Shown here piece by piece: positions 1-8,639 of a stretch of 64,000 nt of DNA (position 1 is the stretch's first letter; every line of letters begins with the position of its first letter). The notes under the pieces are model-generated. The model saw only the letters and a program-made list of their open reading frames with translations. It did not search any database and was not told the DNA's origin. The stretch is from Streptomyces gobiensis (GTDB taxonomy: Bacteria > Actinomycetota > Actinomycetes > Streptomycetales > Streptomycetaceae): the NCBI RefSeq assembly GCF_021216675.1, contig NZ_CP086120.1, forward strand, positions 2,648,501 through 2,712,500, given 5' to 3'. The position numbers and the translations under genes were made by a program.

Positions 1-659
1 AGGTGCCGACCGAGCGGGCGTATGACCTGCGGGGCTCGGATGTGGCCGATATGCAGGAGCTGCTCACCCGCCAGCTGTCCCACTACGGGGTGCGTATCAC
101 CGGCTGCAACATCCCGGATGTACAACTGCCCGCCCAGTACCAGCAGCACCTGGCCACCCGCGAGCGGGTGGCCAAGGAACGCACCGCGTACGACCAGGAG
201 TGGGGCCTGATGCGCAAGCGCCGCATCGACAGCCTGCAGATGGACATCGAGCGGGCGAAGAAGGTGCGCGACGCACGCATCGTCGAGGTGAAGGCCGCGC
301 TGAACAAGGCCCGTGAGGAGGTGGCCCAGCTGCTGGAGGAGCAGGAGACCAACGCGCAGCGGGTCCGGTTCGAGATCGAGACCCGTGGCCGCAGCGGGCT
401 TATCGCCGCCGAGAACGAGGCCAGGGCCCAGCGCCGGCTGGCACAGGCCTACCGCGACAACCGCGCCGTGCTCCAGTACGAGCTGGCCCGCCGACGGCTG
501 GAGGTGGGCGCGGTCCTGGCCCAGAAGGCACCGCGGCCGGTGGTGGTCCACACCGATGGCGCGGGCGGCAGCCCCGACGGCGGCGCGCTGTCCACGCTGC
601 TCACCGCGCAGCTGCTGCCGAGGCTGTCCGCTCTGCCGCCCGCGGACGGCGAGCAGTAG
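1..659 (+). CDS. SPFH/Band 7 family protein, C-terminal part (5' end outside window)
   Basis: The reading frame is open from the window edge, so the N-terminus is missing. The visible ~218 residues start at the tail of an SPFH (stomatin/prohibitin-like) domain and continue into a long charged helix (about residues 50-170, rich in Arg, Glu, Ala and Lys). This is the coiled-coil stalk typical of proteins that assemble into membrane-associated rings. The last ~45 residues are Gly/Pro/Leu-rich and probably flexible. SPFH proteins scaffold membrane microdomains, but the exact role here is unknown. A long hairpin follows the stop codon. Family assignment is likely rather than certain, because the diagnostic N-terminal part lies outside the window. 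Confidence 0.7.
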   Translation, partial: VPTERAYDLRGSDVADMQELLTRQLSHYGVRITGCNIPDVQLPAQYQQHLATRERVAKERTAYDQEWGLMRKRRIDSLQMDIERAKKVRDARIVEVKAALNKAREEVAQLLEEQETNAQRVRFEIETRGRSGLIAAENEARAQRRLAQAYRDNRAVLQYELARRRLEVGAVLAQKAPRPVVVHTDGAGGSPDGGALSTLLTAQLLPRLSALPPADGEQ

Positions 660-674
660 CGAGCCGACGACGGG

Positions 675-732
675 CCGGGCCGGGTCCGGTGTGCTGGGTC
701 CGGTGTGCTGCGGCACGCCGGACCCGGCCCGG
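675..732 (+). terminator. Strong hairpin terminator after the SPFH gene
   Basis: Two 20-nt arms (675-694 and 713-732) are complementary except for one G-T wobble, around an 18-nt loop. The loop side carries a second copy of GGGTCCGGTGTGCT (682-695 and 697-710). There is no T-run, which is usual for Streptomyces terminators. Confidence 0.7.
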
Positions 733-772
733 TGCGTATGCGGCGCGACCGCGCTCGGGGGATCATCAGTGG

Positions 773-1360
773 ATGAACATCACCCTTCGCCTCGCACAGC
801 GCCCGGAGGCCGACGAGCTGCTCGGCCGCAGCCCACTGGCCGCCCTGGTGGGCATGCTTCTTGATCAACAGGTGCCGATGGAGTGGGCGTTCTCCGGCCC
901 CTACACCATCGCCCAGCGCATGGGCAGCAACGATCTGGACGCGCACGAGATCGCCGCCCGTGACCCCGAGGAGTTCGCGGCGCTGCTCTCCGCCAAGCCC
1001 GCCGTACACCGCTACCCCGGTTCCATGGCCGGACGGGTGCAGACCCTGTGCCAGTACCTGGTCGATCATTACGACGGTGACGCGAGCGCGATCTGGCGCG
1101 ACGCCGCCACCGGCAAGGAACTGCTGAACCGGCTGAACGCCCTCCCCGGCTTCGGCAAGCAGAAGTCCCAGATCTTCCTGGCCCTGCTGGGCAAGCAGCT
1201 AGGCGTCACCCCGGAGGGCTGGCGCGAGGCAGCGGGCCCTTACGGCGAGGAGGGCTGCCACCGTTCGGTCGCCGATATCACCGGCCCCGAGTCCCTGGAC
1301 AAGGTCCGCGCCTACAAACAGGAGGCCAAGCGGGCCGCCAAGAAGTCGGCCGCGACGTAG
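773..1360 (+). CDS. HhH-GPD family base-excision repair-like protein
   Basis: A 195-residue protein related to the endonuclease III / AlkA helix-hairpin-helix superfamily that removes damaged bases from DNA. The N-terminal part contains PLAALVGMLLDQQVPMEWAF, the usual first helix pair. A hairpin motif LNALPGFGKQKSQIF lies near residue 125. There is no FeS cysteine cluster, and the C-terminus is a basic Lys/Ala tail. The ATG at 773 is chosen because family homology starts there; an open extension to 689 is low-complexity. The gene stands alone, convergent with the LuxR regulator. Substrate specificity cannot be read from the sequence. Confidence 0.8.
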   Translation: MNITLRLAQRPEADELLGRSPLAALVGMLLDQQVPMEWAFSGPYTIAQRMGSNDLDAHEIAARDPEEFAALLSAKPAVHRYPGSMAGRVQTLCQYLVDHYDGDASAIWRDAATGKELLNRLNALPGFGKQKSQIFLALLGKQLGVTPEGWREAAGPYGEEGCHRSVADITGPESLDKVRAYKQEAKRAAKKSAAT

Positions 1361-1462
1361 GCGGAGATCGGGAGTGCGGCACCGCATCAATGGACAGCGC
1401 CGGCAGGAGCCCGAGGGCAGCGACGCGCTTCTGGGCTGAGCGATCAGCCGTCCGCGAGCCGT

Positions 1463-1483
1463 TCGACCGCCGCGACGGCGGCC
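1463..1483. terminator. Weak hairpin between convergent genes
   Basis: A CCGCCG-CGA-CGGCGG hairpin (467-472 / 476-481 of the 1 kb block) lies between the convergent HhH-GPD and LuxR-type genes. The stem is short with no T-run, so a terminator role is tentative. Confidence 0.3.
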
Positions 1484-1525
1484 AGCCTGTCCTAACAGGG
1501 GAGCCGGGCAGGTGACTTGGCGCCC

Positions 1526-4267
1526 TCAGTCCTGGAATCGTTTGATGAGGGCGGCCCGGGAGGTGATGCCCAGCTTGGTGAAGATGTTGCGCAGGTGGTA
1601 GTCCACGGTCCGAGGGCTGACGAAGAGTTGGGCCGCTACCTCGCGGTTCGTCTCGCCACGGGCCACATGGCGGGCGATCTGCAGTTGTTGAGGGGTGAGC
1701 ACTCCCAGGGTAGGGGTGTCGCTGTCGGCAACGGTCTCACCCGCGGTGCGCAGCTCGTGTCTGGCGCGCTCGCTCCAGTACTCCATCCCGAGCCGCTGGA
1801 AGACCTCCCACGCCTCTCTCAGGAACGGGCGGGCCTCCGCGCGGCGGCGGTGCCGGCGCAGATGGGAGCCGTAGAGCAGCGCGGTCCGGGCTCTCTCCAC
1901 ATCGCGCTGGCTGCGCCGGTGCAGGTCCATGGCCGTGTGGAAGTGGGTGTCGACGTCGTCTCCGGTTGCCATCAACGCCCGGCACCGATGAATCAGGGCC
2001 TCGGCCCAGGCGCACTCGACGCTGTCGGTCCAGTCCGCGAAGACGGTCAACGCCCGCTCAGCGCGAACGCGTTCGCCGCTCAACACGGCCGCCTCCACGT
2101 AGTGCGGGATGGACAGGACGGTGAACCAGCCGTGGCTGTGCCCCGGTCCGGCGCGCGCCATGGTCCGCAGGCGTACCGCGGCCTTGGCGAAACGGCCTTC
2201 CACGAGATCTCCCACGGCCAGCGCCCAGGAGGCGACGGCGGCGCTGAGCCCGAGGTGGTGTGCGCGGGCCTGCTCCAGGGCCTTGGCCGCCTCGTCCCTG
2301 CTGGTGGCCACGTTGCCGGCCAGCGCCGCATGGAGGGCAAGCAGGGCCCGCAGGTGGCAGGCGGAGTTCACCTGACCGGTCTCCGTGGCGAGGCGCAGAC
2401 CCTCGGCCGCGTTGGCTCCGGCCAGCGGGAAGCGGCCGGTCCACAGCTCGCTGTACACCACCAGTTCCAGCGCCTGGGGAGCGGTCGCGACCGCTCCCTT
2501 GGCGCGGGCGTGGCCCAGGGCGCGGGCGGCCAGGGCGTGCGCACAGGTGTCGTCGCCGGCCATCAGCGCGACCGTTGCCGCCCAGATCAGGGTGGGCGGG
2601 TCGTCGGCGCCGGTTGCGAGGTTGAGGACAGCCCGCAGGGAGGCGAGCGCTTCCTTCATGGAGCCCGCGGCGGCCCGCTCGACGCCGTGCAGATAGCTGC
2701 GGATGAGGTCGGCGTAGGCGCCCTCGACGCCCCGCAGACCGGCGAGACGCCGACAGGCCACAGCGAAGCGCGCCCGGTCTCCCGCGTACGTGGCCGACTC
2801 CGCGGCCCGCATCAGTGCGGTGAGAGCGAGGGTCGGGTCCTCACCGGTCAGCCGGTCTACCGCGGACATCAGGGCGACATAGGCATGGAGGGTGACTCCG
2901 CTGCGCAGCCAGATGGAGCCTCGCTGGAAGTCGATCGCACCCAGTACCCGCGACATGCCCTGCTGTTCGGCCATCGGCCAGGCACGGTCCATGAGGGCGA
3001 GTGCCTGTCCGGGCAGTCCGGCCAGCCAGCTGTTCCAGGCGGCTGCCACGTTTCGGCGGGCGCGGTCCGCGTCGTGCTCGCTCAGCTCGGCGGCACGTTC
3101 CAGCGCCCGGGCCGCGGCGGCGTACCCGCTGCGCACCTGTGCCCGGGCCGCCGTTCGCTCCAGATCGGTGGCCAGGCGTTCATCGGGGGCGTAGGCGGCG
3201 GCGGCCAGATGCCACACGCGGTGCTCGGCCGCGCCTGTGCGGGCCAGCAGCAGATGCGCCCTGCGGCGGCACGAGGGCGGTGCGCCGCGGTATACGGCCG
3301 ACCGAATCAAGGGGTGCCGGAAACGCACGGCCGTGTGGGTCACCTCGATGAGCCCGGCGGCCGCCGCCGCGTCCAAGCCGCCGAGACCGAGGCCGCCGCC
3401 GCGCGCGGCCTGTTCCAGCGAGCCCAGGTCGCCCGTTGGCTGGATCGCGGCCAGCAGGAGCAGTTCCTGTACCGCGGGAGCCAGTGCCGCGACCCGCTCC
3501 TCGTACGCCCGCTCCAGCTTGGGTCCGATGGGCAGCAGACAGGGCAGTGCCGACCGTCCGGCCAGCTGCTCTTCCGACAGCGCGGCCAGAATCTCGGTAA
3601 GCGCGAGTGGATTCCCCGCCGTCTCCGCGACGATGCGCGCCTCCACTACCCGGGCGACGAAGTGGCGGCACTCGGCGGTGATGAGTTGTCGGCACGCCTC
3701 GCGGTCGAGGCCGCGCAGCTCCAGCTCGGGCAGCCCGGGAAGGGCCGGGGAGGGCTGCGGCCGGGATGCCGCCAGCAGCACGACGCCTTCGGCGTCGAAC
3801 CGCGATGCCGCGAACGACAACGCGTCGGCGGACGGGCGGTCCAGCCAGTGGGCGTCGTCGACGACGACCAGTAGCGGCCGCTCTTCGGCGAGCTCCGAGA
3901 ACACGCTCAGCACGGCGAGCGAGATCAAGAACCGGTCCGGCGGAGGACCGGCGCGGATACCGAGGGCTACCTCGAGGGCATCGGCCTGGGGGCGGGGAAT
4001 GGCGGTCAGCGCGTCGGTGAACGGGATCAGCAGCCGGTGCAGCCCCGCGAAGGGCAGGTCTCCCGCGGCGAGACCGCCCTGCGTCGAAATCGCACGGCAG
4101 TCGGCGGTGGCGACGCTTCTCGTAAGAACGGCCGTCTTGCCCACGCCTGGCTCGCCCACGAGCACGAGTGCGCCGCTGCGTCCCTCGTACGCGGCGGCGA
4201 CCAGTGCCCGGATCTCCCCCAACTCTCTCTCCCGGCCGAGCACTTCGCTCACACCAGCCCTCATCAC
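1526..4267 (-). CDS. Large ATP-binding LuxR-family (LAL) transcriptional regulator
   Basis: A 913-residue LAL-type regulator. An N-terminal AAA/STAND NTPase has Walker A GEPGVGKT (about residues 38-45) and Walker B LLVVVDDAHW (about 132-141). A long Ala/Leu/Arg-rich helical repeat (TPR-like) middle follows. The C-terminal LuxR helix-turn-helix (about 850-910) contains LTPQQLQIARHVARGETN and SPRTVDYHLRNIFTKLGI. Such proteins usually activate carbon-use or secondary-metabolism genes on ligand and ATP binding. It is divergent from the secreted polyester hydrolase, with a tandem 9-bp repeat in the shared intergenic region, so that gene is a plausible target. The start could also be a few codons downstream. 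Confidence 0.9.
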   Translation of the reverse strand: MMRAGVSEVLGRERELGEIRALVAAAYEGRSGALVLVGEPGVGKTAVLTRSVATADCRAISTQGGLAAGDLPFAGLHRLLIPFTDALTAIPRPQADALEVALGIRAGPPPDRFLISLAVLSVFSELAEERPLLVVVDDAHWLDRPSADALSFAASRFDAEGVVLLAASRPQPSPALPGLPELELRGLDREACRQLITAECRHFVARVVEARIVAETAGNPLALTEILAALSEEQLAGRSALPCLLPIGPKLERAYEERVAALAPAVQELLLLAAIQPTGDLGSLEQAARGGGLGLGGLDAAAAAGLIEVTHTAVRFRHPLIRSAVYRGAPPSCRRRAHLLLARTGAAEHRVWHLAAAAYAPDERLATDLERTAARAQVRSGYAAAARALERAAELSEHDADRARRNVAAAWNSWLAGLPGQALALMDRAWPMAEQQGMSRVLGAIDFQRGSIWLRSGVTLHAYVALMSAVDRLTGEDPTLALTALMRAAESATYAGDRARFAVACRRLAGLRGVEGAYADLIRSYLHGVERAAAGSMKEALASLRAVLNLATGADDPPTLIWAATVALMAGDDTCAHALAARALGHARAKGAVATAPQALELVVYSELWTGRFPLAGANAAEGLRLATETGQVNSACHLRALLALHAALAGNVATSRDEAAKALEQARAHHLGLSAAVASWALAVGDLVEGRFAKAAVRLRTMARAGPGHSHGWFTVLSIPHYVEAAVLSGERVRAERALTVFADWTDSVECAWAEALIHRCRALMATGDDVDTHFHTAMDLHRRSQRDVERARTALLYGSHLRRHRRRAEARPFLREAWEVFQRLGMEYWSERARHELRTAGETVADSDTPTLGVLTPQQLQIARHVARGETNREVAAQLFVSPRTVDYHLRNIFTKLGITSRAALIKRFQD

Positions 4268-4298
4268 ACGGCAGGAGTTTACCGCTGGTTACCAGTTG

Positions 4299-4352
4299 CG
4301 TGAACAACGTGAACAACGTGAACACCGTGAACAACGTGAGGACCGTGAACAC
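4299..4352. repeat. Six tandem 9-bp repeats in the LAL/hydrolase intergenic region
   Basis: Six head-to-tail copies of CGTGAACAA with minor variation (…AAC, …GAC) lie directly upstream of the LAL regulator start and on the far side of the hydrolase promoter region. Perfect 9-bp phasing is unusual outside coding DNA. It may be a multimer-binding operator or a slippage repeat. Confidence 0.8.
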
Positions 4353-4542
4353 CGCGTCATAGGCCGCAGGCGACCCGTTGAGGAACCAACGCCCTTTTAA
4401 AGACTGGTGACTTCGCCGGTGACACCTCGCAGACGGCTCCCCACACTGGCCCGCAAGAGCTCAGACCAAGCCCCCAGCGCGACCCCCACCCTCAGGCGGG
4501 GCTTGGCGGAACCCTTCCCCCAGAGAGGTGAGAGCCGTGACC

Positions 4543-5439
4543 ATGCGTACCGGAACCCCCACGTCCGCAGCGTCCTCAGCGTTCCCGCACCGCCGCCACC
4601 GGCTGACCACATGGCTGATCGCGGGCATCACCGCGAGCGCCGTCGGTCTGGTCCATGTGCCCCAGGCCCAGGCTCAGACCCAGGCGACCGGGGAACCGGG
4701 CGCCAGACCAGCCGTCACGGCCGCCTACGACGTCGCCACCGTTACCGTCCCCCGCTGGGCGACCGGCGGCAGGTTCGGCGGCGGCACCATCTACTACCCG
4801 ACCACCGGCGGCCCCTACGGCGCGATCGCCGTGTCGCCCGGCTACACCGGGACCCAGTCCTCCATGGCCTGGTACGGACCGGCTCTCGCAGCCGAGGGCT
4901 TCGTGGTCTTTACCATCGACACCAACAGCATCTTCGATCAGCCCGCCTCCCGCGGCACCCAACTGCTCGCCGCACTCGACTATCTGACCGGCAACAGTTC
5001 CGTGCGTGACCGGGTGGACGCGAGCAGGCTGGGCGTCATGGGGCATTCGATGGGCGGCGGGGGCACCCTGGAGGCTGCCAAGACCCGGCCTTCGCTGAAG
5101 GCCGCCATCCCCCTGACCGGGTGGAACCTCGACAAGACCTGGCGCGAAGTGCGCACCCCCACGCTCGTCATCGGTGCCGAGAACGACTCCATCGCTCCGG
5201 TCGCCACGCACTCCGAGCCGTTCTACCGGAACCTCCCCGCCAGTTTGGACAAGGCGTACCTGGAGCTCAACAACGCTGATCACTTCGCCCCGAACAGAAG
5301 CAACCCCACCATCGCGAAGTACACCACCGCCTGGCTCAAGTTCTTCCTCGACAACGACACCGGCTACCGGTCGACCCTGTGCCCCGGCCCCTCCCCCGAC
5401 GCGCGGATCGAGGAATACCGCAGCACCTGCCCGTTCTGA
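4543..5439 (+). CDS. Secreted polyester hydrolase (cutinase / PET-hydrolase-like)
   Basis: A 298-residue alpha/beta hydrolase of the actinobacterial cutinase type, which cleaves ester bonds in cutin, triglycerides and aromatic polyesters outside the cell. The signal peptide comprises basic residues 17-20, a hydrophobic segment 23-38 and a likely AQA-type cleavage near 45. The nucleophile elbow is GHSMGGGG (Ser169). The other catalytic residues are Asp215 in [10 protein letters not shown] and His247 in NNADHFAP. Oxyanion-hole residues are Tyr101 (PGYTG) and Met170, with the aromatic subsite Trp194 ([10 protein letters not shown]). C280 and C296 would form the family's C-terminal disulfide. GTG at 4537 is an alternative start, well spaced from GAGAGG. 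Divergent from the LAL regulator. Confidence 0.9.
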   Translation: MRTGTPTSAASSAFPHRRHRLTTWLIAGITASAVGLVHVPQAQAQTQATGEPGARPAVTAAYDVATVTVPRWATGGRFGGGTIYYPTTGGPYGAIAVSPGYTGTQSSMAWYGPALAAEGFVVFTIDTNSIFDQPASRGTQLLAALDYLTGNSSVRDRVDASRLGVMGHSMGGGGTLEAAKTRPSLKAAIPLTGWNLDKTWREVRTPTLVIGAENDSIAPVATHSEPFYRNLPASLDKAYLELNNADHFAPNRSNPTIAKYTTAWLKFFLDNDTGYRSTLCPGPSPDARIEEYRSTCPF

Positions 5440-5504
5440 GCACGCCGCCTACCCCGCGGCGCAAGACGGGGGCCGCGGTGGCGGTCCTCCCCACAACACG
5501 CAAA

Positions 5505-5547
5505 GAGCCCCGGCCTGATCCCCTGACGAGGATTCAGGCCGGGGTCT
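5505..5547 (+). terminator. Terminator after the polyester hydrolase gene
   Basis: The arms CCCCGGCCTGA (5508-5518) and TCAGGCCGGGG (5534-5544) are perfectly complementary around a 15-nt loop and extend with flanking AG/CT pairs. It lies about 70 bp after the stop. Confidence 0.8.
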
Positions 5548-5690
5548 CGTCTCATGTGCGATTGGCCAACGGTGTCGGCCCTGCTGGGGCCATGCGCCGA
5601 CGTGGGGCAATGCACGAACGGGCCGGTCTTGTAACGGTGGTGCGCCTCCACCCGCACCACGAGGTGGCCGGGCCCGCAGCTCTCGGTCCC

Positions 5691-6791
5691 CTATGCGTTC
5701 TGAATCGCGTTCACCAGTCCAGCAACAAGGTTCGCCCGCTCGGCCATGGCTTCGATCACCAGGTACTCGTGGTCGGCGTGGGCACCGCCCCCGACCGCTC
5801 CAAGGCCATCGAGCGTCGGCACCCCCAGTGCGGCCGTGAAGTTGCCGTCGCTTCCGCCGCCCACTGCCTTGCCTTCGAGGCCAGGAAGCAGCTGCTTGGC
5901 CACCGCAAAGAGCTGGGCCGACGCCGACTCAGGCATCGGGGGCCGGCTGACAGCTCCCTGAACCGCGATCTCCGCCTCATCGAGATGCGGAGTCAGCGCT
6001 GCGAACGCAGACTCGATGCGTTCTTTCTCGTCGGCCGACTCGACCCGGACGTCGACGATGACGGTCGCCTCTGCGGGAACGACGTTGACCAGGGTTCCTG
6101 CGGACGCGACGGTCGGGGTAACCGTCGTGCCGGTGTCGGGTCGACCGAGCGCTGCGATGTCCAGTACCTGGTGTGATGCTTCGATCAGAGCGTTGACCCC
6201 GGCTGCGGGCTCAAGACCTGCGTGCGACGCCCGGCCCGCGATGGAGACTTCGAACGCGCCGCAGCCTTTACGGCCGGTTTTCAGGGCTCCGCCATCAGCG
6301 GCGCCCTCACACACAAGTACTGCGCCGCAAGCAAGGGCTCGTTCTTCGATAAGAGCTCGAGAGGAACGGGAGCCGGCCTCTTCGTCGGCGGCCACCAGGA
6401 TCTCGACGCCTGACCGGTCATCGAGCGTCGCCAGACCATGGACGGCCTGTACCAAACCGCCAAGCATGTCAAAGACCCCGGGGCCGGTCGCATGCCCGTC
6501 TTTGACCATGAACGGGCGGCGTTCAAGGGTGCCGAGCGGAAACACCGTGTCGTGATGACCGAGGATCAGCACTTTGGGATCGCCACCAGCTGACCAGTGG
6601 ACGTGCGGCCCCGCTTCGCTCTCAACGAGGGTGGCCTGCCCACCAAGGCGGCTCTCGATGACAGCGGCGACAGCTTTGGCCGATGCCATCAAGGCGTCAA
6701 GATCGCGCGATGGAGACTCGATTTCGACGAGCGTCCTGAGGTCCTCAATCATCGCGTCGACACTCGGATGGACGGCCTTGTGCATCGTCAT
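5691..6791 (-). CDS. M20-family metallopeptidase (glutamate carboxypeptidase-like)
   Basis: A 366-residue zinc hydrolase of the M20 (CPG2/ArgE/DapE) family, probably a cytoplasmic amino-acylase or carboxypeptidase. The metal site is visible: His79 in GHHDTVFP, bridging Asp108 in GVFDMLGG, and the catalytic/ligand acidic pair in AADEEAG (about 136-139). A dimerisation/lid segment (GRASHAGLEP) follows. A late His in GGAHADHEYL completes the set. Start ATG 6791 gives a normal family length; the upstream open frame overlaps the divergent small membrane-protein gene and is ignored. No clear Shine-Dalgarno precedes the start, so the mRNA may be leaderless. Substrate unknown. Confidence 0.85.
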   Translation of the reverse strand: MTMHKAVHPSVDAMIEDLRTLVEIESPSRDLDALMASAKAVAAVIESRLGGQATLVESEAGPHVHWSAGGDPKVLILGHHDTVFPLGTLERRPFMVKDGHATGPGVFDMLGGLVQAVHGLATLDDRSGVEILVAADEEAGSRSSRALIEERALACGAVLVCEGAADGGALKTGRKGCGAFEVSIAGRASHAGLEPAAGVNALIEASHQVLDIAALGRPDTGTTVTPTVASAGTLVNVVPAEATVIVDVRVESADEKERIESAFAALTPHLDEAEIAVQGAVSRPPMPESASAQLFAVAKQLLPGLEGKAVGGGSDGNFTAALGVPTLDGLGAVGGGAHADHEYLVIEAMAERANLVAGLVNAIQNA

Positions 6792-6900
6792 GTCGCAAGG
6801 GTAGCTGGCAGGCCGTGGCGGAAAGGGGGCGCCACTGATTCGGTTGGTCTCCGCGCGTTCTTCTAGACTGCGGAGAGGAGGGCGACCGACAGGAGGGGAC

Positions 6901-7143
6901 ATGAAGTATCCACCGATGGCAGTGATCTCACTGACCGCAATTGCGCTGGCTGTAGCGAGCCTTGTCGCCTTGGGTTTTGCCATCATCGGGCTGTTCGCTG
7001 TCGTCGGTATGTATCTCCAGTCCGCATCCGATATTGGCGGCGCCATACGCACCCTTGGGCTGGTGACGGCCTTCGGCGTGGTGAGCGGGGTATTGTCCCT
7101 GCGCATGCGTTCCTTCGTACGGCGTTCGGAGCGTTCCCGGTAA
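6901..7143 (+). CDS. Small two-helix membrane protein
   Basis: An 80-residue hydrophobic protein. Two or three membrane helices cover about residues 5-35 and 45-65, followed by a basic tail RMRSFVRRSERSR that should face the cytoplasm. A strong ribosome site AGGAGGGG ends just before the ATG, and codon use is less extreme than in its neighbours. It is divergent from the M20 peptidase. Not recognised as a named family. Confidence 0.65.
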   Translation: MKYPPMAVISLTAIALAVASLVALGFAIIGLFAVVGMYLQSASDIGGAIRTLGLVTAFGVVSGVLSLRMRSFVRRSERSR

Positions 7144-7147
7144 TCCG

Positions 7148-7206
7148 CCTGACGGAAACGGCCTGATGAAAACGGCCCTGATGAATACGGCCCTGGTGAA
7201 AACGGC
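7148..7206. repeat. Four imperfect ~15-bp tandem repeats before a terminator
   Basis: Successive CCTGACGGAAACGG, CCTGATGAAAACGG, CCTGATGAATACGG and CCTGGTGAAAACGG units abut the hairpin at 7208-7239. They look like slippage expansion in the 3' untranslated region of the small membrane-protein gene. Confidence 0.7.
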
Positions 7207-7207
7207 C

Positions 7208-7239
7208 GGTCAGGGACGGCTCTTCAGCCGTCCCTGACC
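7208..7239. terminator. Perfect hairpin terminator between convergent genes
   Basis: A 14-bp perfect stem (GGTCAGGGACGGCT / AGCCGTCCCTGACC) with a CTTC loop. It can serve both the membrane-protein gene on + and the secreted-protein gene on -. Confidence 0.85.
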
Positions 7240-7261
7240 CTCTATGGCTCCCGGTGAGCCG

Positions 7262-8311
7262 TCAGCAGCTGGTGCCCCACCCCTTCGGCAGCTTGTACTG
7301 GATCACGAACTGGGACTGGTCGTTCGCCCGGAAGAAATAGCCTTCACCGAGCGAAGGAGCGTCGAGACCAGCCGATCCGAAGTCGGTCTGGGCGGACGCA
7401 CCGGCCCCGAAGATGGGGCTGGACGTCGAGGTGGTCTCCGTGCGTACCGTGAAGTGGTACTGGTGCCCGGGTGTGGAGTCGATGTTGGCGTAAAGCGCCC
7501 GGCCATCGTTGTAACCGGGCCAGTTCCAGCGCTCCATGACGGTAGTGCCGTCATTCCTGGTGAGGCTGAGGTCCCAGGGCGTTTGCCAGCGAGCATCGTT
7601 GTCCCGGGCGATGCCCAGCTGAATCTTCTCGCCACCGGTGGCCTTGGACTGGGCGAAGGTGAAGGGCGAGTGATTCGACTTGACGCGGGCGGCACCGTCG
7701 AAGGAGGGGTTGACGAATCCGGTGATCTGGGACGGCTGCGGCCAGTTGGCCCCGATGTTGATCGCCAGGTCGTAGTTGATCGTGGCCTTTGAGGTGTGCT
7801 CTGTCTGGCCGAATCCGCCTTGCGAGTCAAAGGACTGCGCGAAGCCGTAGAGGTTCGCGGCCGAAGCACGCGCCAGCGGGTACTGGTTCCCCTGCGCAGG
7901 CGGCGCGGGTGAGGCATCGACCGTCGTGGGCGTGTAGGTGCACACCACGGTCGACCAGTCGTCGTCGGCGGCTGTGCGTGCGGAGTCCGTCCGGTAGGCC
8001 CGCGGCTGGGGAACCTCTCCCGGTGCCAGGCGGACAGCATTGCCGGAGACCGCCTGAGGTGTCTTCGCGGTGCCGAAGCGCGCCCCGTCCACCGTGGCCG
8101 GTGGTATGGCCGGCGGCACAAGCCGGGACGAGGGCTTGGCGTCGGTGGCGTCGGCGGAGTCAGCCGGCTTTAACTCTCTCGGAGCCGATCCTTCCGAGTA
8201 ATCGTTCCAGGAATCACTGGATTCCGCGCTGGCCGTAGCCATCGGCATGAGGAGTGAGATCACGGCGGCCGCGCCTATAGTGAGCCCGGACTTCCGTTTG
8301 AGAAACCGCAT
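7262..8311 (-). CDS. Secreted protein of unknown function
   Basis: A 349-residue protein with a clear signal peptide: MRFLKRKSG, a hydrophobic stretch at about 10-27, and cleavage after ATASA. The start ATG 8311 is fixed by AGGAGG a few bases upstream. A Pro/Ala-rich linker (about 40-130) leads to a beta-rich Asn/Thr/Ser domain (about 140-345) containing SFDSQGGFGQTEHTSK and MERWNWPGYNDGRALY, and the protein ends GWGTSC. The composition suggests a beta-sandwich extracellular or cell-wall protein. I do not recognise a catalytic motif. It is monocistronic, with its own terminator. Confidence 0.75.
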   Translation of the reverse strand: MRFLKRKSGLTIGAAAVISLLMPMATASAESSDSWNDYSEGSAPRELKPADSADATDAKPSSRLVPPAIPPATVDGARFGTAKTPQAVSGNAVRLAPGEVPQPRAYRTDSARTAADDDWSTVVCTYTPTTVDASPAPPAQGNQYPLARASAANLYGFAQSFDSQGGFGQTEHTSKATINYDLAINIGANWPQPSQITGFVNPSFDGAARVKSNHSPFTFAQSKATGGEKIQLGIARDNDARWQTPWDLSLTRNDGTTVMERWNWPGYNDGRALYANIDSTPGHQYHFTVRTETTSTSSPIFGAGASAQTDFGSAGLDAPSLGEGYFFRANDQSQFVIQYKLPKGWGTSC

Positions 8312-8639
8312 GAATGCCTCCTGCACTGTGGACAGTAGCTGTGAGGACCCAACGGAAGTTACTCAATGCATCACACATGCGCCATGGCATACTTCTCATT
8401 CCGGCCAGTATCGACTGCGGTGCTCAACTCTCCCGGCCAAGCCCCATACGACCGTCCGGTCGCGCCGGGAGGGGCTTTTTCACTCGCAGGCCGCTATGAC
8501 GTCCGGGGCCTCCTGGCCGACATATTTCCTCTCTTGTGTCCCCCGCGCTGGCCGCCCTAATATGCCCCGCCCGTGGTCAGTCGCTTCCCTGACGATGTCT
8601 CAAACAGGCCTCTTGAACATAAGCCGCAGACGGCTGGAG
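8312..8639. other. 328-bp intergenic region with an orphan + strand terminator-like element
   Basis: This region lies between the end of the GS-like gene (- strand) and the start of the secreted-protein gene (- strand). At 8429-8480 an inverted repeat (CTCCCGGC … GCCGGGAG; also AAGCCCC … GGGGCTT) is followed by TTTTT on the + strand, although no + strand gene precedes it. A 57-codon open frame from 8384 runs through it but has no ribosome site or recognisable homology. A small RNA is possible. Nothing else is seen. Confidence 0.4.

Noticed and set aside
1517..3874. Very long open frame (785 codons) on the + strand
   Set aside because: It lies antisense to the LAL regulator, is Gly/Arg/Val-rich without motifs, and follows from high GC. 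The LAL frame has full domain structure.
4299..4352. CRISPR array interpretation of the tandem 9-bp units
   Set aside because: Units are far too short, without spacers, and no cas genes are present. No CRISPR array was seen anywhere in the window.
5691..7106. Longer version of the M20 peptidase starting at 7106
   Set aside because: The extra N-terminal 105 residues are antisense to the small membrane-protein gene and lack family content.
8384..8557. 57-codon ORF in the gap after the secreted-protein gene
   Set aside because: No ribosome site and it runs through the terminator-like hairpin; treated as a possible sRNA region instead.
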